Source of the DNA: Acidiphilium rubrum
GTDB lineage: Bacteria; Pseudomonadota; Alphaproteobacteria; Acetobacterales; Acetobacteraceae
Length of the DNA: 64,000 nt
Assembly (NCBI RefSeq): GCF_900156265.1
Contig: NZ_FTNE01000019.1
Coordinates: forward strand, 1 to 64,000
Direction of reading: 5' to 3'
Shown here one piece after another: positions 52,767-60,913 of this stretch. The notes below the pieces were generated by a model, which made no database searches, was not told the DNA's origin, and was given only the letters and a program-made list of their open reading frames with translations. How positions within the stretch are numbered: the first letter of the stretch is position 1; every line of letters begins with the position of its first letter. The position numbers were made by a program, and so were the translations under genes.

Positions 52767-54965
52767 TCAAGCGGCGGCCGAGAGCGCGACCGCGCAATAC
52801 TCATGCCAAGAGAACCGCAACGCGTCATCGAGGTTTTTGCCGAAGCGCGGTGCATCGCATAGCGGGCTTTGCAGCACCTGCGCCCGTAACCGCGCCCGCA
52901 GCGCAGCGAGACCCGGCAGATCGCGGGCCATCGCCAGGGCACGTTCGATATACTCATCGGGCGTGGTCGCCACGCAGCCCTCGACCCCGACGTTCGACAA
53001 ATGACTAACCGAATGGCGGGCGGCAAAAAAATCACCCGCCAGCGTGATCACCGGCACACCCATGTACAGCGCCTCGCACGTGGTCAGGCCGCCGGAATAA
53101 GGATAGGGATCGAGGGCGATATCGATGTCCCGATAGGACGCTATGAAAAGCTGATGTGACGCCTTACCCTGAAGGGTCAGCCGCGATGACGGTAGTCCGA
53201 GGGCTTCGGCCCGCCCGATGAACCGCTCCAACACTCTGGGTTCGGAGAACTGCGGACAGCGCAAAATCAATCGCGCGTCCGGCAGGCGCGCCAGCAGCCG
53301 GGCCCACAGTTCTAACGAAGCGTCGGTCAGTTTCGCCAGATTATTGAGGCAGCCGAATGTCAGATGGCCGTTGGTGAAGGCCGGCAACGCGCTCACGTCT
53401 GCGGCTTGTGGCGGCGGCGTATAGCAAACATAACCATCCGGCATCCGAAGCAGTTTTTCGGTGTAGAAGCGGTCGTATCCTTCAGGCGTTTCCCAACGAT
53501 CGCTGATCAGCCAGTCCATCGTCGGTACGCCGGAGGTCGAGGCCTGCGTCCCGACCCATTTGATCTGCACCGGCGCGGGCCGGTACGCCATGATCGGCGT
53601 GCGCCCGCCATCGCCGATGCCGCTCAGGTCGATCAGAATATCGATATCCTGGGTGGCGATGAAGGCGGCCGCTTCGCGATCGGTCATCGCGTCGATGTCA
53701 TGCCATGCTGCAACATGCTGCGCGAAATCCGGCGCGAAAACATCGCTCGACTCATAGTGACCAAAACAATGCAGCGAGAACCTCGTCTGGTCGAGGGCCT
53801 TGAGGCCGGCGAACGTCAACCACGCGACCGGATGGAGACGCAACGTGTTGGACAACAGGCCGATCCGCAAGGGTCGATCGCGATCGGCCGCGGATAGCGG
53901 ACGCAGCCGCATCAACGGTGAGTCGTCGCGCGGCAGGACGTTGCCAAGGGCTGCCATGGCGTCGCGCAGGGACGCGGCGTTGGCATCGCTGCGATACGGC
54001 AGCAACGCACACTCCGATTGCAGCGCCAGGCGCAAATCGCTGGTCGCGGCTTTCGCCGCATCGATGTCTCGGCGCGATCCTTCGAAATCGCCGAGCGCGG
54101 CCCGTAACGTACCCCTGTTGAACAGCATCTGTGGTGGCAAAGCGTCATCGCCTCCGATCTGATTCATCAGGGCTTCGGCCTCGCCAAATCGATACAGGCG
54201 TGCCATCGCCACTGCCAGATCGTTCATCGTGACCGCGTCGCCAGGCAGCAACCGAGTCGCTTCGCGCAGCAAAGGTTCCGCCATTTCAGGGCGCATCGTG
54301 CCGAGATAAACGGCAGCCAGATCTTTCAGGACGAGGACGTCGTCAGGAAGCAGTATGGCCGCAGCCTCCAGCAAGTCAGCGGCCTCGTCGAATGCGCCGC
54401 GCGAACTTGCCGCCCGCCCGTCCATCGCGAGCCGTACCCCATCCGACCACTCGGGTGGTGAGGTCACCTCGTCCAAGCCGTATCGTCGCATCACATCCAT
54501 CAAATCGACCGCATAGAGCAGGCAGTTCGGTGCCAGCCGCCCCGCGGTCGCAAGCGCGTCCGCCGCCGCGACGCCTTGATCGAGCACGGTCAGAGCGTAT
54601 CCCAGCGCGTGCCAGACCTGATGTTGATCAGGCGCCACATCGGCGGCGCGCTGCAACAATACGACGGCATTCTGAGGGTTCTGGGCGAGCGTGAGAACCC
54701 CGCGCGCCAATAGGCTCTCGAACCGGTTCGGATTGCGCAGAAGCGCCGCATCGTATGCCGCGATCGCCTCAGCGCGCCGCCCTTCGCCGCGCCAACTCTG
54801 ACCGATCCGCAACCAAGGCTCGTCCCAATCCGGCGCCATATCCGCCACCTGAGACATCAGGGTGCGCGCCTCATCACGTTCGCCCTGATCCTCAAGCAGG
54901 ATGGCCCGGCTCAGCAGCGTGATCGGCGTTTCGATCGCGGGGTCGGAGCGGCCAGCGTCAAGCAT
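52767..54965 (-). CDS. TPR / GT41 (O-GlcNAc transferase-like) protein glycosyltransferase
   Basis: A 732-residue protein with an N-terminal array of TPR helices (about residues 1-330; EAIAAYDAALLRNPNRFESL, AEPLLREATRLLPGDAVTMN) and a C-terminal SPINDLY/OGT-type glycosyltransferase. Catalytic-domain motifs: PVQIKWVGTQASTSGVPTMD, LTFGCLNNLAKLTDASLELW, and DIALDPYPYSGGLTTCEALY followed by MGVPVITLAGDFF. In Caulobacter relatives, the TPR-GT protein FlmG glycosylates flagellin; here the gene lies in a run with flagellin, flbT, flaF and hook genes, so flagellin is the likely target. The sugar is unknown, and the sugar-biosynthesis genes are not in the window. Its ATG overlaps the upstream TPR gene by 8 bp. 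Confidence 0.87.
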   Translation of the reverse strand: MLDAGRSDPAIETPITLLSRAILLEDQGERDEARTLMSQVADMAPDWDEPWLRIGQSWRGEGRRAEAIAAYDAALLRNPNRFESLLARGVLTLAQNPQNAVVLLQRAADVAPDQHQVWHALGYALTVLDQGVAAADALATAGRLAPNCLLYAVDLMDVMRRYGLDEVTSPPEWSDGVRLAMDGRAASSRGAFDEAADLLEAAAILLPDDVLVLKDLAAVYLGTMRPEMAEPLLREATRLLPGDAVTMNDLAVAMARLYRFGEAEALMNQIGGDDALPPQMLFNRGTLRAALGDFEGSRRDIDAAKAATSDLRLALQSECALLPYRSDANAASLRDAMAALGNVLPRDDSPLMRLRPLSAADRDRPLRIGLLSNTLRLHPVAWLTFAGLKALDQTRFSLHCFGHYESSDVFAPDFAQHVAAWHDIDAMTDREAAAFIATQDIDILIDLSGIGDGGRTPIMAYRPAPVQIKWVGTQASTSGVPTMDWLISDRWETPEGYDRFYTEKLLRMPDGYVCYTPPPQAADVSALPAFTNGHLTFGCLNNLAKLTDASLELWARLLARLPDARLILRCPQFSEPRVLERFIGRAEALGLPSSRLTLQGKASHQLFIASYRDIDIALDPYPYSGGLTTCEALYMGVPVITLAGDFFAARHSVSHLSNVGVEGCVATTPDEYIERALAMARDLPGLAALRARLRAQVLQSPLCDAPRFGKNLDDALRFSWHEYCAVALSAAA

Positions 54966-55725
54966 GACGTGGCAGATGTGCGGTCGATTTACCGAAGAGC
55001 TCCGTAGCTTCGGTCCATCGGCCGGATTTGACCGCCGATTGGATTGCCAAAATCCCAGTTTGAGCGTCAGCCAATCCGCCGACCGTCATGGCCCTGATCT
55101 CGATGTCGGCGGCATCGGTGTCGCTGGCTTCGAGCAATGCGCCAATCAATGCGTTTCGCATACCAGCGTTATCACTCCCGGCCGCGATAGCCGCTCGGAT
55201 CATCGCAACCGCATCTGCGGGTGCCGCACGGGTCAGCGCAGTCAGGCTCGACATATCCGTCGGCATATCCGCCAAGGCGTCGCGCAGGCAGATTGCGGCC
55301 TGTTCGGTCTGGCCGAGTTCCAGCAGCGCCTGGCCGAGGACTGACTTTGCCGATGGATTGGTCGGATCCGCGATGACTGCGTCGGCGGCAGCCAACGCGG
55401 CACCGACCATGTCCCTGTTCTGGAAATTCAGCCGAGCGCGCAAGACCAGCAAAGGAGCACTATTCGGCGATTCGGTCAGACCTTGGTCGATCGCTGATTT
55501 CGCATCGGCAAGATTGCCGCGCGCAAGGGCAATTTCGAGTTTGATGAGCGCAATATCGGCATGGTCAGGACATAGTTTTTGCAATGTCGGCAACAGCAAA
55601 CTCGCAGCATTGATTTGTCCGCGACCAATCAGGCTGCGAACGCGCTGGACCAGACTTGCCGAGAAATCCGGTGGTGACGTTTGGCTGACCACCGGTTGAT
55701 CGAGCGTATTGGAAAGTGCGGGCAT
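54958..55725 (-). CDS. TPR-repeat protein, partner of the flagellin glycosyltransferase
   Basis: A 255-residue soluble protein made of TPR-like helical pairs: SLIGRGQINAASLLLPTLQK, ALARGNLADAKSAIDQGLTE, AALAAADAVIADPTNPSAKS and LGQALLELGQTEQAAICLRD. The first 25 residues are polar and disordered-looking. It has no catalytic domain. Its stop overlaps the start of the GT41 gene by 8 bp, so the two are translated together, and a joint complex is likely; a split of a longer TPR superhelix into two genes is another reading. Position after the DUF1217 gene (29-bp gap) puts it in the flagellar run. Role in presenting flagellin is inferred. Confidence 0.75.
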   Translation of the reverse strand: MPALSNTLDQPVVSQTSPPDFSASLVQRVRSLIGRGQINAASLLLPTLQKLCPDHADIALIKLEIALARGNLADAKSAIDQGLTESPNSAPLLVLRARLNFQNRDMVGAALAAADAVIADPTNPSAKSVLGQALLELGQTEQAAICLRDALADMPTDMSSLTALTRAAPADAVAMIRAAIAAGSDNAGMRNALIGALLEASDTDAADIEIRAMTVGGLADAQTGILAIQSAVKSGRWTEATELFGKSTAHLPRHA

Positions 55726-55754
55726 CTTTTATGTCCTAACGATGAGTGTTGATG

Positions 55755-56645
55755 TTATGCGACCAGGCCTTGGGCCTTGACCGCCAATGCGGCGAGATTG
55801 TTGGACGAACTCGCCGAGGATTGCGCCGTGGATTGCACGACGGCAAGATAACGATCCGCAAATGTCTGGACGAACTGAGGTTTCTGCAAATCCGAGACGT
55901 TCAACCCGTTGGTGATCGCCTGCTCTTGCGCGCTCAACGGCTGATAGGCGATTTGCTTGGGAATACCCAACGCGGTGGTGACCACCGATCGCATCACGGA
56001 ATCACCCAGGATCTGCACGGCCGAGGTAAAGTTCTTCGCGTTCTGAATGAGGTAGAGCGCGTTGGACAATCCCGGTGTCTGCGCATCCAGCGATTGCCGC
56101 CACAGGACCTCCGCATAGCCGTTGGTGATCGTGCTGATCGCGCTTGGCTGTTGGATAATCGCCAGACCCTTGGTCGCGAATTGGTAAGTCTTCGCTGTCG
56201 ATAACCATTGTGAGTTCGTACCGGACAATTGATTGGCCAGTGAATTCGGGTCTGATGGGTTGGACATCAGCGCCTTCTGTGCCAATGCCGTGAAACCCGC
56301 TTCGGAACCAAGCCCGTTAGCGGTGAGCAGGACGTTCAGAACCGTCGGATTGGCCAGAAGTTGTTTGACCGATGTGGCGCTGTTGACCGCCTTGGTGAAG
56401 GCGGCAATTTGGCGTTGAACCGCCGGTTGCAGCGACTCGGCCTTGATATCCTGGGTCTGATTACGCTGCGCGACCTGCAAGGCCACGATCGGATTTTCCG
56501 AACTCGCGCCGGACGTTGCGGCGGTGACATTGCCTTGCGCGATACTGATCAGCGACGAGGCACTGGTCGCGTTGCCGCCTGACCCGCCGAGCGCTGAGAA
56601 CAGCGTCGAAAGATTGGTCGATAATCCAGCGAGACTAACCGACAT
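55755..56645 (-). CDS. DUF1217 flagellar-locus protein
   Basis: A 296-residue protein matching the DUF1217 type found in flagellar loci of alphaproteobacteria. It begins MSVSLAGLSTNLSTLFSALG, with a Ser/Gly/Ala-rich low-complexity N-terminal third. A helical core follows: IKAESLQPAVQRQIAAFTKA, LLTANGLGSEAGFTALAQKA, and DSVMRSVVTTALGIPKQIAY (typical DUF1217 stretch). The C-terminus (PQFVQTFADRYLAVVQ, then LAALAVKAQGLVA) is helical and resembles the ends of rod/hook proteins. There is no signal peptide; if exported, it would use the flagellar apparatus. It lies 18 bp after flaF. The precise function is unknown. Confidence 0.8.
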   Translation of the reverse strand: MSVSLAGLSTNLSTLFSALGGSGGNATSASSLISIAQGNVTAATSGASSENPIVALQVAQRNQTQDIKAESLQPAVQRQIAAFTKAVNSATSVKQLLANPTVLNVLLTANGLGSEAGFTALAQKALMSNPSDPNSLANQLSGTNSQWLSTAKTYQFATKGLAIIQQPSAISTITNGYAEVLWRQSLDAQTPGLSNALYLIQNAKNFTSAVQILGDSVMRSVVTTALGIPKQIAYQPLSAQEQAITNGLNVSDLQKPQFVQTFADRYLAVVQSTAQSSASSSNNLAALAVKAQGLVA

Positions 56646-56663
56646 GGCAGCAACCTCCTTATA

Positions 56664-57005
56664 TCAGGTACGGCCGCTCAGGCCGTCGGCAAAATTGTCA
56701 CCGATTGTCGCGATCGTTGTAAGATTTGGCTGATCCTGCTCAGCCATACGGATGACCGCATTAGCGACCGATACGATCTGAGCACGTAACGGCGCCGGCA
56801 GGGGATTCAACGGGTCGAGATTCGCAGCCATGACCGTGCGCCACAATGTTACCGTACCAGCAAGCGCACGGGTACGGCTGAGATCGTCCGACGCGCTGCG
56901 CAGCAGGGCACTAAAATGGCGGAAAACATCCGCATCTTGATCACGCGGGCTGCGGAGCGCAGAGGCAGTATCATAGGCTTTCACCATACGGGTTGATGAA
57001 GACAT
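56664..57005 (-). CDS. flaF: Flagellar biosynthesis regulator FlaF
   Basis: A 113-residue protein of the FlaF family, which in alphaproteobacteria is needed for flagellin secretion or translation and works together with FlbT. The sequence MSSSTRMVKAYDTASALRSP is followed by RDQDADVFRHFSALLRSASD and LAGTVTLWRTVMAANLDPLN, the core of the family (AYxxxxxxxxxPRExE-like start and LW..L..DL). The ATG at 57005 is preferred; the open frame runs further upstream into the flbT 3' region without homology. It lies 16 bp downstream of flbT, a conserved pairing. Confidence 0.9.
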   Translation of the reverse strand: MSSSTRMVKAYDTASALRSPRDQDADVFRHFSALLRSASDDLSRTRALAGTVTLWRTVMAANLDPLNPLPAPLRAQIVSVANAVIRMAEQDQPNLTTIATIGDNFADGLSGRT

Positions 57006-57021
57006 GTTCGATCCTTTTTGA

Positions 57022-57420
57022 TCATTGATGGGTCTGCAGTACAGCGGTCTCATGACGCATGATGCGACGTGCGAGTTTGAGCGCCTCATAGCAATCATCG
57101 GCACGGGCGAACGCCAGCGCCTTGTCGAGAATTTCACGCGCCAATGCCGAAGTCGTCACGGCCTTGAATTCCTCGATCAATTCCTGCGCACGCACCAGCG
57201 CGGCGCTGCGTTCATCCTCGGTGCCGATATAGGCGGTCTGCAGTGAGAAATAGATCCGCTTCGCCGGCGAATCGACTTCATCGGGCCGCAGGATTTGTTT
57301 ACCGAACATAAACCGGGCCTTGGCGGTCAGTTCGATGCGCGACTTCGTGCGGAATCTAATCGGGGCGCCGTTCAGCACCATGATATCGCCCTGACGAAGC
57401 TCGAGTACCAGCACGGACAT
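57022..57420 (-). CDS. flbT: Flagellin post-transcriptional regulator FlbT
   Basis: A 132-residue RNA-binding regulator. FlbT of Caulobacter binds the flagellin mRNA leader and blocks its translation until the hook is complete; in some species it activates instead. Family features are LELRQGDIMVLNGAPIRFRT, ARFMFGKQILRPDEVDSPAK and RIYFSLQTAYIGTEDERSAA, and the helical C-terminal half ends RIMRHETAVLQTHQ. It follows the flagellin gene by 70 bp across a strong hairpin and precedes flaF, the usual order. The flagellin leader carries a small hairpin that might be its target. Confidence 0.92.
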   Translation of the reverse strand: MSVLVLELRQGDIMVLNGAPIRFRTKSRIELTAKARFMFGKQILRPDEVDSPAKRIYFSLQTAYIGTEDERSAALVRAQELIEEFKAVTTSALAREILDKALAFARADDCYEALKLARRIMRHETAVLQTHQ

Positions 57421-57448
57421 TCTGTCTACCTCAGCTGAGCGGGGGAAC

Positions 57449-57480
57449 GATCTCCGGCCCGCCGAGGCGGCCCGGAGATC
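57449..57480 (-). terminator. Strong hairpin after the flagellin gene
   Basis: GATCTCCGGCCCGCC (57449-57463) pairs with GGCGGCCCGGAGATC (57466-57480), 15-bp arms with one mismatch, starting 11 bp beyond the flagellin stop. No T run follows on the minus strand, so it may mainly protect the flagellin mRNA 3' end and lower read-through into flbT. Confidence 0.75.
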
Positions 57481-57490
57481 ACGCGGTGGG

Positions 57491-58378
57491 TTAGATCAGC
57501 TTCGTCAGCAATGAAGGAGACTGATTGGCGATCGACAGCGCGGTAGTGGCAAGCTGCTGCTGAATCTGCAGCGACTGCAACTTCGCGGACTCCGCGGCCA
57601 TGTTGGCATCGACCAAGGCGCCGAGCCCGTTGCTGAGCGCGTCCATCTTGTTCTGGTTGTAGGTTACCTGGTTGTTGATCTGGTTGGTCAGGTTACCATA
57701 GGTATTCATGTAGCCACCCATGGAGGTAACGGATGAGGTCATCTGGCCCGTTGCTGTGAGAAAAGCCTTGACCGTCGCGGCGTTGGTAAGGTTGGTGGTC
57801 AGGGAAGCGCCGATCGTGCTCAAAGACTTGTAGACGCTGTAGACACTCTGGGATGTGATCGTGAGGGTACTGCCGTTCGCATCCGTCGCCACAGAGAGAC
57901 TCGTCCCGCTGAACTTCGCAATCGTGTTGCTCAGCGTCCCCGAAGCGCTACCGATCAGGCTTATACCATTGTAGTTGGCGCCGGTAACGAACAAGGCGAT
58001 GTTCTTCAGCTGCGACGTGAATTCCGATGCGTATTGCGATCTCTGGCTGGACGACAGTGTCCCGGTCGACAGGTTGACGAGCGTCTGATCCATGCTCGCC
58101 ATCAGGTTGGAAATGTTAGTTAGCGCCGTGCTGGTGGTCTGCACTAGACCCGACACGTCGCCGAGCTGCTGGTTGGCCGCGGTCAGGCCGGACATGGTGG
58201 TCCGGACCGACTGGGCGACGGCATAAGCGGCACCGTTGTCGGACGCGCTGTTGACCGAATAGCCGGTCGAGACGGCGGTTTGCACCGTCTGCAGCGAAGA
58301 GTTGATCGAGTTGAGGGTTTCGACGCCGACCATGGCGGCCGAATTGGTGATGATGGACGAAGAGACAATGCCGGACAT
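57491..58378 (-). CDS. Flagellin
   Basis: A 295-residue filament subunit. The conserved D0/D1 helices are at both ends: TNSAAMVGVETLNSINSSLQ with AVSTGYSVNSASDNGAAYAV at the start, and MDALSNGLGALVDANMAAES with IQQQLATTALSIANQSPSLL at the end, finishing LLTKLI. The middle is short and very rich in Ser and Thr (FSGTSLSVATDANGSTLTIT), as in small alphaproteobacterial flagellins; such residues are possible O-glycosylation sites for the GT41 enzyme encoded about 2.5 kb downstream. It has no cysteine. It is flanked by its own hairpin and a 97-bp upstream gap with a candidate leader hairpin, so it is probably transcribed alone at high level. Confidence 0.94.
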   Translation of the reverse strand: MSGIVSSSIITNSAAMVGVETLNSINSSLQTVQTAVSTGYSVNSASDNGAAYAVAQSVRTTMSGLTAANQQLGDVSGLVQTTSTALTNISNLMASMDQTLVNLSTGTLSSSQRSQYASEFTSQLKNIALFVTGANYNGISLIGSASGTLSNTIAKFSGTSLSVATDANGSTLTITSQSVYSVYKSLSTIGASLTTNLTNAATVKAFLTATGQMTSSVTSMGGYMNTYGNLTNQINNQVTYNQNKMDALSNGLGALVDANMAAESAKLQSLQIQQQLATTALSIANQSPSLLTKLI

Positions 58379-58410
58379 AGTATTTTCCTTAGGTACGATT
58401 TATCAGATGA

Positions 58411-58425
58411 TCTGCATTTTGCAGA
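58411..58425 (-). promoter_or_regulatory. Small hairpin in the flagellin mRNA leader
   Basis: TCTGCA-TTT-TGCAGA (given on the plus strand) is a perfect 6-bp dyad lying 33-47 bases before the flagellin ATG, in a gap otherwise without structure. Flagellin leaders in Caulobacter are bound by FlbT, whose gene is next door, so this is a candidate site. Only symmetry and position support it. Confidence 0.4.
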
Positions 58426-58475
58426 GCTGACGCATATTGCGCCAAGGTTGTTAACGTCCGATGAATCAATATCAC

Positions 58476-59543
58476 TTAGATATATTGAGTGAGCGACATT
58501 GTTTTCATCGCGGCGATCAGTTGATACGAGGCCTGCAACTGGGTCTGCGTGGACGACAGATTGGCCAGTGTACTCGTCATGTTGACTTGGTCGTAACCGG
58601 CGAGCTGGGTCGTCAGCGCCGTCGCTGTCTGTTGCAGGGTGGTCGCCTGGGTCGAGATCAGGGCCTGATTGTTGCCGAGCGCACCGGCATCGGACGCCAT
58701 CGTGTTGATAGCACCAGACAGGGTTTTGACCATGCTCGCCGCGAAGCCAGCGAAATTCGCACTCCCGGTTTGCGCAGTCGTAACACTGCCGATCGCGGCC
58801 AGACTCGTCATGATGTCGTTCATGTAGGAGCCGGTGGTGGTCGAGCCGATCGATGCCGGGATCAGCGTGTTGGCATTGGCGACCAGCCCCGTAGTGATCA
58901 GCGAAGCGCCCGCACCGAGCACCTGGGGCGGTTGCAGCGTGCCGAGCGCGCTGTTGAACGGTGTGTTTAGCTTGCCCGCGCTGATGGCTGCGGCGGCCGC
59001 ATTCGGGTTGGACGTCAGATTTTGTACAGCAGTCTGAATACTGGTATAAAATAACGTAGACGTCATCGAATTCGGGTTCGATATTGGTGGCACGCCGCTG
59101 TTCTGCCCGCTGAAGACGTAAGCCGCGCCATCCTGGGTGTTGAGCAGGTTGCCGATCTGGCTCAAGGCCTGACGCGCCATCGAGGCCGATGTCAGCGCCC
59201 CCTGCGGCGTTGCCGCATTGACGGTTTGGAACTGCGACAGCACGCTCGATGCGATCTGGCTGATCGCGGTAATGGTGCTCTGCTGGACCTGCATCTGCCC
59301 CGCGACGGCGTTGAGATTGGTCACGGTAGAATTGATGCCGGCGATCTGCGGCGCGATCGACAAGGCGCCCGCCGCCGACCCCGGTGTCGCGTTATCGAGC
59401 CCGGCGTAGGTGCCGGCGACGTAGCCGGTGGTCGATTGCGTGGTCAACTGGTCGAGCTTGGCCGATGTTCCCGATGCCTCGGCGATCAATTGTTGCATCA
59501 GACCATAAGTGCCGCCGGTGATGCCGGAAATGGAACCGCTCAT
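58476..59543 (-). CDS. flgL: Flagellar hook-filament junction protein FlgL (HAP3)
   Basis: A 355-residue flagellin-like junction protein between FlgK and the filament. The N-terminus (GLMQQLIAEASGTSAKLDQL, then TTGYVAGTYAGL) and the C-terminus (YDQVNMTSTLANLSSTQTQL, then QASYQLIAAMKTMSLTQYI) are the conserved helical ends of the flagellin/FlgL family, and VFSGQNSGVPPISNP is typical FlgL. The ATG at 59543 overlaps the flgK stop (ATGA), so it is preferred to the upstream in-frame ATG. It is last gene of the flgE-flgK-flgL run; the flagellin gene follows after 97 bp. Confidence 0.9.
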   Translation of the reverse strand: MSGSISGITGGTYGLMQQLIAEASGTSAKLDQLTTQSTTGYVAGTYAGLDNATPGSAAGALSIAPQIAGINSTVTNLNAVAGQMQVQQSTITAISQIASSVLSQFQTVNAATPQGALTSASMARQALSQIGNLLNTQDGAAYVFSGQNSGVPPISNPNSMTSTLFYTSIQTAVQNLTSNPNAAAAAISAGKLNTPFNSALGTLQPPQVLGAGASLITTGLVANANTLIPASIGSTTTGSYMNDIMTSLAAIGSVTTAQTGSANFAGFAASMVKTLSGAINTMASDAGALGNNQALISTQATTLQQTATALTTQLAGYDQVNMTSTLANLSSTQTQLQASYQLIAAMKTMSLTQYI

Positions 59544-60889
59544 GAAATCATGGCCTCCTGGGCTGCCCACATCTGCTGGGCGATGGTGACGACTTTGGCA
59601 TTCGCCGCATAGGCGTTCTGCAGCGTGACCAGCAGGCCCATCTGTTGATCGATGCTGACACCGCTGGTGGAAGACGCCTGGTTGGTCAAAGCGGTGGATA
59701 GCGATGCGGCCGCGGTGCTGGCGGTCTGGGCGTTGCTGCTGAGTGCTGCCTGATTGGCGGTCACATTGGTTGCCGCTGTCGCGAGGGTTCCGCCCGGCGC
59801 CGTGGCCGCGCTGCTCAAGATCGCGCTGATCACGCCGGTGAAGCCGGCATCACCGGTGGGGTTCAGCGCGCTGGCCGGTGTGCCATCGCGTACGAGCGAT
59901 GGCGTCGCGACGACTTGGGGATTGACGGCAATGACACTGGCGAAGCCGGAGGCCGTTGAAGGAACATTGCCGGACGGATCGGAAAACAGGGTGAGACCGG
60001 TGGCGGCAAAGCCGCTTGCCAGGGATTGGGCGAAACTATCGAGATTGGATTGCAGGCCCGGCAGGGTGGTGGTCGCCAGTTGCAGGCCGGCGCCGATCGA
60101 TCCGGCGGTGAACGTACCGGTTACAGTCTGGCTGCCGAGCGTAATGATCGGCGGGTTGCCGCTCGCTTGGAACGCGCTGGCACCGGCCGTTGGCAATTGC
60201 TGGCCGGAGGGCGTGTAGAGCGAGATGGCACCACTGGGCTGAGCGATGGATTTGGCACCGGTGAGCGAGGCGATGGTCTGCACCAGGGCATCGCGCTGGT
60301 TCTTGAGATCGGCGGTGCTTTTGCCCTGCTGGCTCAGGCTGATGATCTGGTTATTGAGCGTACCGACCTGGGTCAGTGAGGTGTTCAACGATGTAATGCC
60401 GGCGGCCACACCGGTCGATGCGGTCTGCGTCGCATTGCCGATCGCGCTGGAAATGGAATTGATCTGGCGCGCGAGCGTTTGCGCGCTGGCGACAACGGCG
60501 GATTGCTGCACCGTGTTGGCCGGATTGGTCAGCAGCGTGGCAAAGCCCGATTGAAGATTGCCGAGCAGACTCGACAGATCGTTGCCCTGGCCCGGCGTGC
60601 CCATCACCTGATCGATGCCGGACAAGGATTGAGCCGTGGTTTGCTGAAACGACTGATTGCCGACCGCGGCGTTGACCTGCGCCTGCATGCTGGCGTTGAC
60701 CAATTGGGTCGCCGGTCCGCTGATCACGCCGCTTCCCAGGCCCTGTGCAGATGTCGCGGTCAGCGTTGCCGCTTCGGCCGAATAGCCGGCGGTGTTCGCA
60801 TTGGCGATGTTTTGCGACACCACAGCCAGCTGCGCTTGGATCGCGGCGAGGCCGCTATTGGCGATTGAAAGTCCGGTTCCGATGCTCAT
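59540..60889 (-). CDS. flgK: Flagellar hook-associated protein FlgK (HAP1)
   Basis: A 449-residue junction protein linking hook and filament. The N-terminal hallmark SIANSGLAAIQAQLAVVSQN with IANANTAGYSAE is clear, and the C-terminal helix VTLQNAYAANAKVVTIAQQM has the usual rod/hook family ending. The middle contains LNNQIISLSQQGKSTADLKN, then QRDALVQTIASL, and PGLQSNLDSFAQSLASGFAA, as in other FlgK proteins. It is compact for the family. It starts 24 bp downstream of flgE's stop and its own stop overlaps flgL, all in one operon. Confidence 0.92.
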   Translation of the reverse strand: MSIGTGLSIANSGLAAIQAQLAVVSQNIANANTAGYSAEAATLTATSAQGLGSGVISGPATQLVNASMQAQVNAAVGNQSFQQTTAQSLSGIDQVMGTPGQGNDLSSLLGNLQSGFATLLTNPANTVQQSAVVASAQTLARQINSISSAIGNATQTASTGVAAGITSLNTSLTQVGTLNNQIISLSQQGKSTADLKNQRDALVQTIASLTGAKSIAQPSGAISLYTPSGQQLPTAGASAFQASGNPPIITLGSQTVTGTFTAGSIGAGLQLATTTLPGLQSNLDSFAQSLASGFAATGLTLFSDPSGNVPSTASGFASVIAVNPQVVATPSLVRDGTPASALNPTGDAGFTGVISAILSSAATAPGGTLATAATNVTANQAALSSNAQTASTAAASLSTALTNQASSTSGVSIDQQMGLLVTLQNAYAANAKVVTIAQQMWAAQEAMIS

Positions 60890-60913
60890 GACGATGATTA
60901 TCCGCCTAAATAG

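Noticed and set aside
50812-53004. Open frame of 730 codons on the plus strand
   Set aside because: It overlaps lrgB in another frame and lies antisense to the aminotransferase and the GT41 3' end, all with strong family motifs. Its composition is that of a shadow frame.
58430-58455. Sigma-54-like TTGGC...TGC upstream of flagellin (minus strand)
   Set aside because: GG and GC are separated by only 8 bases instead of 10, which sigma-54 does not tolerate, so it is not called as a promoter.
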